Below are positions 22,514-32,715 of a stretch of DNA of 35,564 bases, piece after piece (position 1 is the first letter of the stretch; the number at the start of each line of letters is the position of its first letter). Origin of the DNA: VFJL01 sp043721435 (GTDB lineage Bacteria; Pseudomonadota; Gammaproteobacteria; Burkholderiales; Nitrosomonadaceae); contig JAYSQR010000016.1 in NCBI GenBank assembly GCA_043721435.1, positions 1 through 35,564 of the forward strand, given 5' to 3'. The position numbers and the translations under genes were made by a program. A model generated the notes under the pieces. That model ran no database searches. It was given only the letters and a program-made list of their open reading frames with translations, and was not told the origin of the DNA.

Positions 22514-22970
22514 ACGGTAAATAAGAGTGAGTCGTATTCCACTATTTGGATTCTACCACGTAATTTTCTGGTTTACGTATGGTAAACGCGGCGGCACAAC
22601 GCATTCTGTTCCTGCCGGGGTCTTTTCTGGACAATCAGTAAAATCCAATAATAGGCGGATAGACGAGGTACTACAATGTGGCAAATTGTCGCAGGTGAAA
22701 GACGAGCGCCCTGCAGCAAACTGTTCCGGCAAATCGAGAAAGTTTGCTACCATTGAAAATTGTGCAATTGCCAGCTAACAGGCGGCATGAGGTCAAGCAG
22801 TAATGGCGCGAATACGAGCAGTTGCAGGAATGCCAGGGGAAAGCCTCGGCTAGTCCTCCCTCCAAAACGTCAAGCTGGCTTCCTGTCCGCCCGTAGTTTG
22901 GTTATAGAGCGCCTTGCTATAGTGAGAGTACCATCCCTTGAATAGAGTCCCTGAAACAATAAAACCCCCC
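22514..22970. other. 457-base divergent region without a recognised gene
   Basis: Between the tonB operon (minus) and the RDD gene (plus). It contains the inverted repeat at 22571–22587, a −10-like TAGAAT for leftward transcription (22550–22555), and a −10-like TATAGT for rightward transcription (22918–22923). The middle part, 22620–22890, shows no gene, RNA or repeat that I recognise. Confidence 0.5.
22571..22587. promoter_or_regulatory. inverted repeat GTTTAC-N5-GTAAAC, possible operator
   Basis: Perfect 6-base arms separated by GTATG, 16 bases upstream of the −10-like TAGAAT of the leftward tonB operon, so it would cover the −35 zone. It does not resemble a Fur box. A dimeric repressor site is possible; no regulator gene is adjacent. 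Confidence 0.35.
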
Positions 22971-23375
22971 ATGTCTCGATTCTGGCGGCGAATACTGAGC
23001 ATGATCTACGAGTCGCTACTCCTGATCGCGGTACTGTTTGTCGCCAGCTATATTTTTCATCTTGCATTCCACGATCCAAATTCCATTTTCTTCAAGCCAG
23101 CCCACCAGTTCTATCTGTTACTGGTAATGGGTGCTTATTTCATCTGGTTCTGGACTCACGGTGGGCAGACCTTGGCGATGCAAACCTGGAAATTGCGGCT
23201 GACTACTACTGCGGGCGAAGGGCTTAGCCTGAAGCAAGCAATCGCGCGCTACCTGTTTGCGGTGGTCGGCATCTCTCTGTTTGGTTTCGGAATATTTTGG
23301 GCGCTGTTCGACCGCGATCACCAGTTCCTGCACGATCGGCTTGCTGGTACCAGAATCATAAATGTTGCAGGATAA
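22971..23375 (+). CDS. RDD-family membrane protein
   Basis: 134 residues. It starts with the RDD-type SRFWRRILSMIYESLLLIAVLFVASYIF, has a second membrane segment (QFYLLLVMGAYFIWFWTHGGQTLAMQTWKLRL) and a third (RYLFAVVGISLFGFGIFWALF), and ends in DRDHQFLHDRLAGTRII. RDD proteins are small inner-membrane proteins, some linked to ion transport; the function here is unknown. I chose the ATG at 22971. A TTG at 22938 is only about 15 bases beyond the −10-like TATAGT, too close to be a likely start. The GGQTLAMQTWKLRL block is the strongest family mark. It converges on tldD. Confidence 0.87.
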   Translation: MSRFWRRILSMIYESLLLIAVLFVASYIFHLAFHDPNSIFFKPAHQFYLLLVMGAYFIWFWTHGGQTLAMQTWKLRLTTTAGEGLSLKQAIARYLFAVVGISLFGFGIFWALFDRDHQFLHDRLAGTRIINVAG

Positions 23376-23412
23376 ATTCAGGGGTGCAGGAAGCGGTATT
23401 GAAAAGCAATCC

Positions 23413-24888
23413 TTACGCAGTTCCTCCCACCGTCAGTCCGTCTATCCGTAGCGTTGGCTGTCCCACTCCCACCGGTACGCTCTGACCTTCTTTGCCACAA
23501 GTGCCGACACCAGGGTCGAGTGCCATGTCGTTGCCTATCATGGAAACACGTGTGAGTACTTCAGGTCCATTGCCGATCAAGGTTGCCCCTTTCACCGGGT
23601 AAGAAATTTTCCCATCCTCGATCATGTAGGCTTCGGCAGCAGAGAAGACAAATTTTCCGCTGGTAATATCCACTTGACCGCCACCGAAATTTACCGCATA
23701 CAGGCCATGTTTAACCGAAGCAATGATTTCTTCCGGATCTTTGTCGCCATTCAACATGTAAGTGTTGGTCATGCGTGGCATGGGGATGTGGGCGAATGAC
23801 TCTCGCCTGGCGTTGCCGGTGACGGGCACTTTCATCAAGCGTGCGTTCAGGCTGTCCTGCAGATAGCCCTTGAGAATGCCATTCTCGATCAGTACGGTAC
23901 ATTGGGTGGGATTGCCTTCGTCGTCGATGTTCAATGATCCGCGGCGCCGTGCGATCGTGCCATCATCCACTACGGTTACACCGTCAGCGGCAACGCGTTC
24001 ACCAATGCGTCCCGAGAATGCGGAACTCCCCTTACGGTTGAAATCTCCTTCCAAGCCATGGCCAATGGCTTCATGCAGCAGTATTCCGGGCCAGCCGGCA
24101 CCCAGCACTACTGTCATGGTTCCGGCCGGAGCAGGTTTTGCATTCAGATTGACGAGCGCCTGATGCACCGCTTTCGCGGCGTAATCACGTAGTATGTCTT
24201 CAGTAAAATAAGTGTAATCGAAGCGCCCGCCACCGCCTGCAACGCCCTGTTCGCGGCGGCCGTCTTGCTCAGCAATGACTTGCAGCGAGACTCGCACCAG
24301 TGGCCGCACGTCCGCCGCCATCAGACCGTCGCTGCGTGCTACCAGTACCACCTCATATTCGCCGGCGAGAGATGCCATTACCTGGATTACGCGTTTGTCG
24401 ACTGCGCGGGCGTAACCCTCAAGTTTTTCCAGCAAGGCCACCTTGTCTGCATCCCCAAGACTGGCGATGGGATCCTGCGGCAGGTAGAGTTCGCGCCCTT
24501 TACTGCGTCTGACAGCCTGCACCGAACGCGTCACTCCTTGACTGGCGATGGCACGAGTAGCTTGTGCCGCCGAGGCAAGCGCGGGCAAGCTGATGTCGTC
24601 AGAATAGGCGAAGGCGGTTTTGTCGCCGCTTACTGCGCGTACGCCCACGCCTTGATCGATGTTGAAGCTGCCGGATTTGACGATCCCCTCTTCCAGCACC
24701 CAACCCTCGGCGCGGTTATACTGAAAATACAAATCAGCATAATCGACATGATGTGTGAGTATTTGCCCGAACACCTGCTGCAATCCGGCTGCGTTTATCT
24801 CATAGGGTGCCAGCAGGCAACGTTCAGCCATGGCGAATAAATCATTGGGCTCGGTGACGGGTTCGGTGATCATGGTATCCAGTTTCAT
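23413..24888 (-). CDS. tldD: TldD metalloprotease subunit
   Basis: About 491 residues of the TldD/PmbA family. The zinc-type motif is HEAIGHGLEGD in GILLHEAIGHGLEGDFNRKG, followed by SLNIDDEGNPTQCTVLIENGILKGYLQD and the C-terminal GNDMALDPGVGTCGKEGQ. TldD pairs with PmbA (TldE) to trim peptides such as microcin B17 and CcdA antitoxin; pmbA is not in the window. I chose the ATG at 24888; a TTG five codons earlier also starts the frame. It is the last gene after yhdP and the nitrilase gene, a common order in beta- and gammaproteobacteria. Confidence 0.95.
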   Translation of the reverse strand: MKLDTMITEPVTEPNDLFAMAERCLLAPYEINAAGLQQVFGQILTHHVDYADLYFQYNRAEGWVLEEGIVKSGSFNIDQGVGVRAVSGDKTAFAYSDDISLPALASAAQATRAIASQGVTRSVQAVRRSKGRELYLPQDPIASLGDADKVALLEKLEGYARAVDKRVIQVMASLAGEYEVVLVARSDGLMAADVRPLVRVSLQVIAEQDGRREQGVAGGGGRFDYTYFTEDILRDYAAKAVHQALVNLNAKPAPAGTMTVVLGAGWPGILLHEAIGHGLEGDFNRKGSSAFSGRIGERVAADGVTVVDDGTIARRRGSLNIDDEGNPTQCTVLIENGILKGYLQDSLNARLMKVPVTGNARRESFAHIPMPRMTNTYMLNGDKDPEEIIASVKHGLYAVNFGGGQVDITSGKFVFSAAEAYMIEDGKISYPVKGATLIGNGPEVLTRVSMIGNDMALDPGVGTCGKEGQSVPVGVGQPTLRIDGLTVGGTA

Positions 24889-24927
24889 TATTTGATCAAT
24901 CAAGGAAAATATTGTTAGCGGAAGATT

Positions 24928-25791
24928 TCAACAATGGTGCAAGGTGCGGTGATCCAATGCGGGCAGGCTCTTACGCAAGCTGGCCTGATACTCCGGGTTG
25001 ATGTTGGCGATTACTACCCCGGCTCCACGCGGCAGGCGATCGAGCACCATTCCCCATGGGTCAACGATCATGCTGTCGCCATGGGTTTCACGACCGTTGA
25101 CATGATAACCACCCTGAGCAGGTGCAATCACATACGCCAAGTTCTCGATGGCACGGGCGCGAATCAATGTTTCCCAATGAGCTCTGCCAGTTGTTGCCGT
25201 AAAAGCTGCCGGGGCGAGAATAATATCCACCTTTCCCATTGAGCGATAAAGTTCCGGGAAACGCAGATCATAGCAAATGGAAAGGCCGATACGGCCGAAC
25301 GGCGATTCTAGGGCCACTACTCCGTCGCCGGCTTCGATGGTTTTTTCCTCAGAATAGTATTCGCTGCCAAGCTCGAGACCGAATAAGTGTATCTTGTCGT
25401 AACGCGCCACCTGCTTGCCATGGTCGTCGTACACCAGGCAGCTGTTCCGTACTTTGTCGGGTCTGGATGATACCAGTGGTACAGAGCCGCCCACCAGCCA
25501 GATACCGAGGCATTTGGCGGTCGCACTCAGGAATTCCTGTATCGGTCCGCTACCATCCTGCTCGCGCGCAGCCACCTTATCGGCGTCATTCATACCCATG
25601 AGGCAAAAATACTCCGGCAGCGCTGCCAGCTTCGCTCCTTGGGAAGCAGCTATCTCGATCAGGCGTGCAGCCTCTTTCAAATTGGCAAATACGTTGGGCC
25701 CCGCCACCATTTGGATGGCGGCAACACGAATTGGGCCGCTACCAGTCTTTCCAGATATGGGTGCGGTGAGAGCGCTTGAGTTATCGACCAT
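24928..25791 (-). CDS. nitrilase-superfamily amidohydrolase (Nit type)
   Basis: 287 residues. The Glu-Lys-Cys triad is clear: E60 in LAALPEYF, K133 in RYDKIHLFG, and C173 in GLSICYDLRFPELYRSM. The block DLRFPELYR and the later PAAFTATTGRAHWETLIRARAIENLAYV match the Nit1/Nit2/NitFhit branch. Those enzymes hydrolyse deaminated glutathione and similar amides as a metabolite-repair step. The N-terminus is about 20 residues longer than usual, with a low-complexity Ser/Gly stretch. It lies 15 bases after yhdP and about 40 before tldD, so the three form one operon. Confidence 0.93.
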   Translation of the reverse strand: MVDNSSALTAPISGKTGSGPIRVAAIQMVAGPNVFANLKEAARLIEIAASQGAKLAALPEYFCLMGMNDADKVAAREQDGSGPIQEFLSATAKCLGIWLVGGSVPLVSSRPDKVRNSCLVYDDHGKQVARYDKIHLFGLELGSEYYSEEKTIEAGDGVVALESPFGRIGLSICYDLRFPELYRSMGKVDIILAPAAFTATTGRAHWETLIRARAIENLAYVIAPAQGGYHVNGRETHGDSMIVDPWGMVLDRLPRGAGVVIANINPEYQASLRKSLPALDHRTLHHC

Positions 25792-25806
25792 TGATTTCGT
25801 TTTTAT

Positions 25807-28800
25807 TTAACGGACTATTTCAGTTATAACCGGATCCGCCCAAGTACCGGTAACATTATATTCGCTGGATACCACCTGATCGAACGGGTCTTTCAGCTCC
25901 TTGTTTGCAATCATGGAAGCGATGCCCGCCACCGGCGTGACCAGTCCCAGTGAAGGCATCACCTTGACATGCAGTTTCTGGGTTTCCGCCGCCAGATCCA
26001 CTTCTCCGCTCATAACAAACTTTGCCGCAGATCCCTTGATTCTGAGGTCGTCAGTGACCGCTACACCGCGACTAATTTTAATACTACCGGAAATGTCGTC
26101 GAAACCGAAACCCTCAGTGAGCACATCGCGGAAGTCCAGTGTAATCCTCCGCGGCAGCGCTTGCAGGTCAAAGATACTGAACAATTTCCCGATCCCAGTT
26201 TCAAGTTTAGGAAACTGACCCTGCTTGGCTTTCAGATTGAGGCTGCCGGACAGGGTGGGATAATCGATCGATCGGGGGCTGCCGGACCACGACAATACGC
26301 CCTCAAGTCCGCCCTTGCCGCGTTTCACGCGATCAGGGTAGCCCAAACGGATCAGAAGCTTGCCGATGTCGCTGGCTTCCAGTTTGATGTCGGTTTGGAT
26401 GCGGGGAGGAATGGCGTGGCTGTGCCATATTCCCTTCGCTGTCAGCGAGCTATCAGAATTGGTGATATGCAGTTTCTCAATATGCCAATTCTGTTTCTGC
26501 TGATTTGCCAGCAATTCAAGTCTGCCCAATGGCTTTTCGCTGACGATGAAATTATCCGCCACCACATCCAGCGCAGGCAAGTTCTTCTCCTGCGGTTGTG
26601 CTTGCATTGCCGTAGTCGGTCTGACGGGAGAGGCGGCGGGTATGACCAAGCTTTTCAATCGCGCCACCACTTTACCATTGCCGGATGGATGCCAGTTGAT
26701 ATCACCGCTGATTTCCTTGCCCGCAACGGTTGACTGCCATACCCCGCCATCCATGTAGGCATTCAACGCGATATTGTTAAAGCGCCTGTCAAGAAAGTCG
26801 AGCGCCCCTATGTGCAGGTTGATTCGTGCCAGACCCAGCGGAGGCCCCGCCCCCTCATTGAGTTGCTTGAACAAACTACGCCACTGGTCCAGATCCAATA
26901 ACGGCAATGATCCGTTTACTATCACACCAGTTTTTGCAGGCGATAAGGTGGATGTTGTGCCGAAACTTACCATGCCACGCTCTGCATGATAATTGCCCGC
27001 ATTATCCCGGGAACGTTTGATCTGTGCTGCCACCAGTCCACCATAGCGCAAGATCAGATCATCCCGGCGTGAGTCTACGGCTTTTCTCTCAAAACGCAGT
27101 GGCATCGGATCAGTGGCAGCCTTGAAAAAAGGCTCGGGCAAGTCTGAAGCAATGCCTAGCAATGATGACTCAAGGGACACGTTGACCAATTTGCTGTGTA
27201 TCTGCAGGACTGCACGCCAATCGGTGCTCCCGCGCAAATGCCGCGTCCACACTTGTGCAGCAGTAGCCGGTTTGTTCCGGGCAGGCTGGCGCAGATTATC
27301 GAGGTTGGCCTTGCCAATCGCGGTTATGCGGATGCCACCATCGGTCGGAGTGGAGGAATTGATGACTACCGGTCCGCCGAGTATCTGGGCACTTATTTTC
27401 TCTATTTTTATGCTGGATTCTGTAAAAGCCAGTACCCCGTTCACCTTCTCCAGGTTGGGTAGGTAGGGACCGGGATTAATCTGGTTGTCGATGAACTGAT
27501 AGCTGCCGGTTAATTTGATGTCATCCGGGCGATATAAAGGGATATCAAGTTTGAGTAATAGTTCCCCGTCTCCCATAGTGCTGACACCGTCGACTATGCC
27601 ACTGGTGTAGCTACTTAGTGCACTTCTCTCGATGAATTTTATGAATTCTTTGGTAGCGCCACTGGCTGCACCCTCAATTTTAAGCAGCGCATCGGGCTCG
27701 GTCATGTCGGCGATCTGTAACTGCACCTTGTCTAACCGGGCATCAAAAATATTCGCCTGGGAGGCAATGATTTCCATGCGACTGCCATAAAACAGCAGAT
27801 CTGCCGATATATTTTCTATTCTGGGCCATTCCGGAAGGTAATCCAGTGTTGCGCCGGAGGCTTTCGCATTTATCTGAAAAATACCATGTTCGCTATGATT
27901 GAAAGGGAATTCAGCCAGGTTACCCTTGAGATGCAGCCGCACATCACTGAGCTCTCCCGCCACAATCGATTTGTCCAGCCAATCGCGAGTAGGCTGGTTC
28001 ACCATGGTCGGCACATAGTGCCCTACGTAGCGCGCGTCTGCGCGCGTCAGATGGCCGCTCAGATCAATCATGCCTGGACCGTCAGGCACGCTGCGGTAAC
28101 TGCCATAAATGACCCCGGCAGCATGGTCGTTGGCAAACGCAATATTGCTGAACTTGAATTCGATGGGATTCTTGTCAGCTAGCAACCCCCAATTGACCTG
28201 ACCGGTGAATGTATCCAGCATGACTGGCTTGGGGAACATCGCAGGTAACGCCACGCTGATTTTTTGCGAATTAAGATTCAGGGTGCCGCCCTGCTCAGTA
28301 CCGTCGATATTGCCGCTGAGGCCGCTGAACGCCGGTATTTGGTCGAATTTCTTCATGCCGAGATTAGCGAACCGGCCTTTTACCCCGAAACGTGCGGGTG
28401 CGGGCCATTCGCCATTCCACTCTGCCCGCATATCACGAATCTCCCCGGTGGGGGATAGTTCATCGAGACGTTCACGCAGCGGCGCGTGAATCGGCAAGTA
28501 TTCCGCCAGATTCATCAGGGTCTCGAGTTCCAGCACATTGACATCCAATTTTCCGCTGCCGGATCTGCCATCGCGCGCGGGGAACGTCTGCAACGAGAAA
28601 TCCAGCGGCTGCAACGCTTGCTTGCCATGAATGGAAATACCTAGTCTGTGCGTAAACAACTCAACGCCTTCATCCGTGCTGTTAGTTATTTTTTTCCACC
28701 CCACTCTACCCTGCAGGCGGATAAGATTCAGCTCCGGCAGTTCTTGTGCCAGGCGCGTTTTGACATTCTGTAAACGTACGTCTGCCGTCAACCCCTCCAC

Positions 28801-29634
28801 GACCGCCCCGTCCACCCCGAGCCACATGCGTAGCGCGCCGGTACCATGATTGAATTCAATTGCTTCCGGGAACGGCAGCCAGGCGCGCCAGGCGGCAATA
28901 TCGGCGTAATCAAGTTGTGTGAACAGTTGCCCGCGCCATTTTCCAAGGGTATTCAATGAGGCCCCAGTAAAATCGCCACGCACATCCAGCGGCGCGGCAA
29001 GTTCACTGGGCGGGATGGCGTGTATCCCGAAGCGATGGTGGTGTCCGCGATTTTCCAGGCGCAAGTTGACGGCTTTCAGTTCCAATGGTGGCGCACCACG
29101 TTGATCGTCCTGCCAGAGAATCCTGGCATCGCTGATAATAAGCCGCCTCTGGCGCAGCAGCCAATCAGCGAAGCCGTCCTCACTCTGGTCTGGGCTGAGT
29201 GCAATCCCCGCTACATGGATAATGCCGCTAGCATCGCGGCGTACAGTTAGATCGGGCTGCGCGATCCTGATTGCATGAAAGCGTATTTCACCGTGCAGCA
29301 AGGAAAGCCACGACAGAGTGCTTTCTATCTGATTCAGCAGCAACGCAGGATTGCCTTCTTTGTCATGTACCTGTACCGTACGCAGCATCAGATGAGGGCG
29401 TAATCCCTCCCAATTTGCACTGATAGCACCGATGGTTACACGCTGCCCGGCAGCCTGACTGATGACGGCGGCAATATCTTCACGATAATGCTCAATGTCG
29501 GGTAGCAGCCAGTGACGCAACGCCAACAGCAGCACGGAAAAGCAGACTGCCATGACAAGCAGGCTCCGCGTCAGCAATCGGAACCAGAAGCCACTACGCC
29601 GCACAAGAGGTAAAATGACTGACAAATTCAACAA
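25807..29634 (-). CDS. yhdP: YhdP-family AsmA-like envelope protein
   Basis: 1275-residue protein with one N-terminal membrane anchor (RLLTRSLLVMAVCFSVLLLALRHWLLPDIEHY), then DUF3971 and AsmA-C-type beta-repeat regions. The N-terminal block VISQAAGQRVTIGAISANWEGLRPHLMLRTVQV is typical. The C-terminal block ITLDFRDVLTEGFGFDDISGSIKISRGVAVTDDL followed by VAGIASMIANKELKDPFDQVVSSEYNVTGTWADP matches the end of YhdP. YhdP spans the periplasm and helps move phospholipids to the outer membrane together with TamB and YdbH. The first codon is a TTG; a GTG ten codons in is an alternative. It is divergent from glnE across a 213-base gap. Confidence 0.94.
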   Translation of the reverse strand: MLNLSVILPLVRRSGFWFRLLTRSLLVMAVCFSVLLLALRHWLLPDIEHYREDIAAVISQAAGQRVTIGAISANWEGLRPHLMLRTVQVHDKEGNPALLLNQIESTLSWLSLLHGEIRFHAIRIAQPDLTVRRDASGIIHVAGIALSPDQSEDGFADWLLRQRRLIISDARILWQDDQRGAPPLELKAVNLRLENRGHHHRFGIHAIPPSELAAPLDVRGDFTGASLNTLGKWRGQLFTQLDYADIAAWRAWLPFPEAIEFNHGTGALRMWLGVDGAVVEGLTADVRLQNVKTRLAQELPELNLIRLQGRVGWKKITNSTDEGVELFTHRLGISIHGKQALQPLDFSLQTFPARDGRSGSGKLDVNVLELETLMNLAEYLPIHAPLRERLDELSPTGEIRDMRAEWNGEWPAPARFGVKGRFANLGMKKFDQIPAFSGLSGNIDGTEQGGTLNLNSQKISVALPAMFPKPVMLDTFTGQVNWGLLADKNPIEFKFSNIAFANDHAAGVIYGSYRSVPDGPGMIDLSGHLTRADARYVGHYVPTMVNQPTRDWLDKSIVAGELSDVRLHLKGNLAEFPFNHSEHGIFQINAKASGATLDYLPEWPRIENISADLLFYGSRMEIIASQANIFDARLDKVQLQIADMTEPDALLKIEGAASGATKEFIKFIERSALSSYTSGIVDGVSTMGDGELLLKLDIPLYRPDDIKLTGSYQFIDNQINPGPYLPNLEKVNGVLAFTESSIKIEKISAQILGGPVVINSSTPTDGGIRITAIGKANLDNLRQPARNKPATAAQVWTRHLRGSTDWRAVLQIHSKLVNVSLESSLLGIASDLPEPFFKAATDPMPLRFERKAVDSRRDDLILRYGGLVAAQIKRSRDNAGNYHAERGMVSFGTTSTLSPAKTGVIVNGSLPLLDLDQWRSLFKQLNEGAGPPLGLARINLHIGALDFLDRRFNNIALNAYMDGGVWQSTVAGKEISGDINWHPSGNGKVVARLKSLVIPAASPVRPTTAMQAQPQEKNLPALDVVADNFIVSEKPLGRLELLANQQKQNWHIEKLHITNSDSSLTAKGIWHSHAIPPRIQTDIKLEASDIGKLLIRLGYPDRVKRGKGGLEGVLSWSGSPRSIDYPTLSGSLNLKAKQGQFPKLETGIGKLFSIFDLQALPRRITLDFRDVLTEGFGFDDISGSIKISRGVAVTDDLRIKGSAAKFVMSGEVDLAAETQKLHVKVMPSLGLVTPVAGIASMIANKELKDPFDQVVSSEYNVTGTWADPVITEIVR

Positions 29635-29847
29635 ATAGTTCCAGTTTCACAGCCGGGGAAGTGTGCTTAACTCTGTCTTGGGAAAGAATATTGCCTGCCC
29701 GGGATTCGCTCCGAATGGTAGGGTGCAGCATCACATCCAAAGTTGGATACGGCGCGCCTTTCTTTGTTCAATCTCTTGGGCCGGCTGCACGGATACCGCC
29801 AGAATAGCCAGTCCCATAAAATTCATTGTAACCCTGAATTCTCAACC

Positions 29848-32631
29848 ATGCACATAGCTAACCCTTCCGGCGAAGAAATAGTCGGTTCCGTGCTGCCGTT
29901 CAGTCGCTATGTACAGCGCTTGTTGGAAAGTGAACCGGAGTTGCGCGCGGAACTTCTACAAAATCTGCAACGCCCTTTTCTCAGGGAAGAAATGCAGGCG
30001 TACCTGAATGCGGACTGCGGTGCTGCCACGGACGAGACAATTCTGCATAGGGCGCTGCGCAGCCTGCGCAAGCGGGTCATGTTGCGCCTGGTAGTACGTG
30101 ATCTGGGCGGAATGGCTGATCTTGCCGAAGTCATGGCCAGCATGACCAGCTTGGCCGAAGTCACCATCGGCTTCGCGCTGGAGCGCCATCAAACCTGGTT
30201 GGCTGATCCCGGTCGCTACGGCCTGCCCAAAGGTGCAGAGAGCGGGGTGGTTCAGGAAATGCTGGTAGTTGCCATGGGCAAGCTCGGTGGTGGTGAGCTC
30301 AATGTTTCATCGGATGTGGATCTGATTTTTATTTATCCTGAAGATGGTGAAACCAGTGGAGCAAGACCCATTTCCAATCATGATTTTTTCGCCCGCCTGG
30401 GGCGAAAGCTGATCGCCAGCCTCCATGACATCACGGCCGACGGTTACGTGTTCCGGGTGGACATGCGGTTACGTCCTTATGGCGATAGCGGCCCGCTGGC
30501 AATGAGTTTTGCCATGCTGGAAAAGTATCTTATCACCCAAGGGCGTGAATGGGAGCGCTACGCCTGGATCAAGGGCCGGTTAATCACCGGTCCGCGCGCA
30601 GAAGAGTCGAGGCTCATGCAGCAGATAGTACGGCCATTCATATTTAGGAAATATCTTGATTTCGGTGTTTATGAATCCATGCGCGATCTGCACGCGCAAA
30701 TCCGTAAGGAGGTCAGCCGCCGCGAAATGCACGATGACATCAAGCTCGGACCCGGCGGCATTCGCGAAATCGAATTCATCGCTCAGGTATTTCAACTGAT
30801 CCGCGGCGGGCGTGATGCTGATTTGCGCATCCGTCCCACGCTTGCCGTTCTGCGGTGTCTACAGGAAAAGCGGCAACTGCCAGATAAAACTATTGCGGAG
30901 CTCGCAGATGCCTATCGTTTTCTGCGCAATCTGGAACACCGCTTGCAGTATCTCGATGATCAACAGACCCAAATGTTGCCGGGAAATCCCGCGGATCAGG
31001 CGCTGATAGCCGCTGCCATGGGCTTTTCCAGCCATGATATTTTTTTGCAGCAGCTTGATATCCATCGCAGGAATGTAACCCGCCACTTTGAGCTGGTTTT
31101 TGCCGCCCCCCAAAAATCCCAAACCCGGGATACGTTGGCATGGCTATGGCAGGAACCAACGGAGGACGAGACCGAGACCAAAGCGGCTACTGCCCAATTG
31201 GATGCGCTGGGATTCTCTGATCCGACAAGAATTCTCTGCTGCTTGCAAGAATTTCGCCGTAGTGGCCGTTATCGGCAGTTACCTGAGTCCAGTCGGCAGC
31301 GAGTGGATGCATTGGTTCCGGCCATCATAGAAGTGGCGGTCAAGTTCCCGCCAGCCGACCACACTCTGGAACGCATGCTGCAATTGCTCGAAAGTGTGAG
31401 TCGCCGCGCCGCCTATCTCGCGCTACTGCTGGAATATCCACAAGCTTTGGAACGCATAGCCAAGCTTGCCAGCACCAGTCAATGGGCCAGCGAGTATCTG
31501 GGCCGGCATCCCATTTTGTTGGATGAACTGCTCAATCCGGCTGATCTCCACAGCATGCCAGACTGGTCCAGAGCCAGTGCGGAACTGGTGCAGCAATTAA
31601 ACGATGCCAGTCACCCCGGAAATAATGATACCGAACAACAAATGGACGTACTGCGGCATTTTCAGCATGCCCAGGTATTCCAGCTATTGGTCAAGGATCT
31701 GGAGGGGCTGCTGCCACTGGAAACTTTGAGCGATCATTTGACTGATCTTGCCGATCTGGTGCTGGATACGGTGTTGCGTCTCGCGTGGGCGGGATTGAGA
31801 AAGAAACATCGGGATGAGCCTGCTTTTGCCATTATCGGCTATGGCAAACTGGGCGGGAAGGAGCTGGGTTATGCATCCGATCTTGATATCATTTTTCTTT
31901 ATGACGACACTCATCCTGATGCTTCGGAAACCTACGCCAGGTTAAGTCAGCGCATCAACTCCTGGCTTACCAGCTTCACTTCAGCCGGGCTGTTGTATGA
32001 AACCGATTTGCGCTTGCGCCCCAATGGCAGCAGTGGTTTGCTGGTAAGTTCCATTGAAGCTTTTGAGCAATACCAGCGAAAACAGGCTTGGGTGTGGGAA
32101 CATCAGGCATTGACACGAGCTCGTTTCGTAGTAGGCGCTCATCCTGTGGGGGAGGCTTTCGAGCACCTTCGCAAGGAAGTCCTTTGCCAGCGGCGTGATC
32201 TGGCGAATCTTAAATATGAAGTCCTGGTAATGCGGCAGAAAATGTTGGACACCCACCCCAATCCAAGCGGGTTGTTTGATATCAAGCATGATCGCGGTGG
32301 TATTATCGATGTTGAATTCATGGTGCAATATCTTGTCCTCGGTCATGCTTGCGATCATCCGGAATTGACCGGCAATATCGGCAACATTGCGCTGTTAAAA
32401 CTCGCTGGAAAACTGGGACTCATTCCTGTGCAGACCGCCGAACGGGTGCTTAACGCTTACCGGGAATTCCGGCGGGTGCAGCACCGCTTGAGATTGAGCG
32501 GTAGCTCGAGTTTGGCAGAAGCAGCGCCAACGGTGGGCAAGTCACAAAAATTTGCGCGTGTTGAAGCGGATTATTTTAGCGATGCCCGTGCGGCGGTATT
32601 ACAGTTGTGGGAAGAGGTGTTCGGTGTATAG
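29848..32631 (+). CDS. glnE: glutamine synthetase adenylyltransferase/deadenylylase
   Basis: 927-residue bifunctional enzyme that attaches AMP to glutamine synthetase, or removes it, in response to PII signals. It has two nucleotidyltransferase domains. The N-terminal one has GKLGGGELNVSSDVDLIFIYPEDGE and VFRVDMRLRPYGDSGPL (deadenylylation). The C-terminal one has GKLGGKELGYASDLDIIFLYDD and YETDLRLRPNGSSGLL (adenylylation). Each is followed by a helical GlnD/PII-uridylyltransferase-like domain with RGGIIDVEFMVQYL and GGIREIEFIAQVFQLI. Length is normal (E. coli 946). I chose the ATG at 29848, as the extra 35 upstream codons do not resemble the family. The ribosome-binding site is weak. Confidence 0.97.
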   Translation: MHIANPSGEEIVGSVLPFSRYVQRLLESEPELRAELLQNLQRPFLREEMQAYLNADCGAATDETILHRALRSLRKRVMLRLVVRDLGGMADLAEVMASMTSLAEVTIGFALERHQTWLADPGRYGLPKGAESGVVQEMLVVAMGKLGGGELNVSSDVDLIFIYPEDGETSGARPISNHDFFARLGRKLIASLHDITADGYVFRVDMRLRPYGDSGPLAMSFAMLEKYLITQGREWERYAWIKGRLITGPRAEESRLMQQIVRPFIFRKYLDFGVYESMRDLHAQIRKEVSRREMHDDIKLGPGGIREIEFIAQVFQLIRGGRDADLRIRPTLAVLRCLQEKRQLPDKTIAELADAYRFLRNLEHRLQYLDDQQTQMLPGNPADQALIAAAMGFSSHDIFLQQLDIHRRNVTRHFELVFAAPQKSQTRDTLAWLWQEPTEDETETKAATAQLDALGFSDPTRILCCLQEFRRSGRYRQLPESSRQRVDALVPAIIEVAVKFPPADHTLERMLQLLESVSRRAAYLALLLEYPQALERIAKLASTSQWASEYLGRHPILLDELLNPADLHSMPDWSRASAELVQQLNDASHPGNNDTEQQMDVLRHFQHAQVFQLLVKDLEGLLPLETLSDHLTDLADLVLDTVLRLAWAGLRKKHRDEPAFAIIGYGKLGGKELGYASDLDIIFLYDDTHPDASETYARLSQRINSWLTSFTSAGLLYETDLRLRPNGSSGLLVSSIEAFEQYQRKQAWVWEHQALTRARFVVGAHPVGEAFEHLRKEVLCQRRDLANLKYEVLVMRQKMLDTHPNPSGLFDIKHDRGGIIDVEFMVQYLVLGHACDHPELTGNIGNIALLKLAGKLGLIPVQTAERVLNAYREFRRVQHRLRLSGSSSLAEAAPTVGKSQKFARVEADYFSDARAAVLQLWEEVFGV

Positions 32632-32654
32632 GAGACCCAACTTCCCTCTGTGTT

Positions 32655-32683
32655 TTAATCTTCCTTGGAAAATACGTTAGAAT
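32655..32683 (+). promoter_or_regulatory. candidate promoter of ilvE
   Basis: TTAATC (32655–32660) and TAGAAT (32678–32683) are spaced by 17 bases. The −10 matches at 5/6 and the −35 at 3/6. It lies in the 84-base gap between glnE and ilvE, giving a leader of about 25 bases, so ilvE may be transcribed separately from glnE. Confidence 0.4.
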
Positions 32684-32715
32684 GAATGCTTTTAAAGCTC
32701 TGTGGGAGTCCCTGA

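Noticed and set aside
22620..22890. tRNA or small RNA in the gap before the RDD gene
   Set aside because: No cloverleaf, T-loop motif or terminator could be found by eye.
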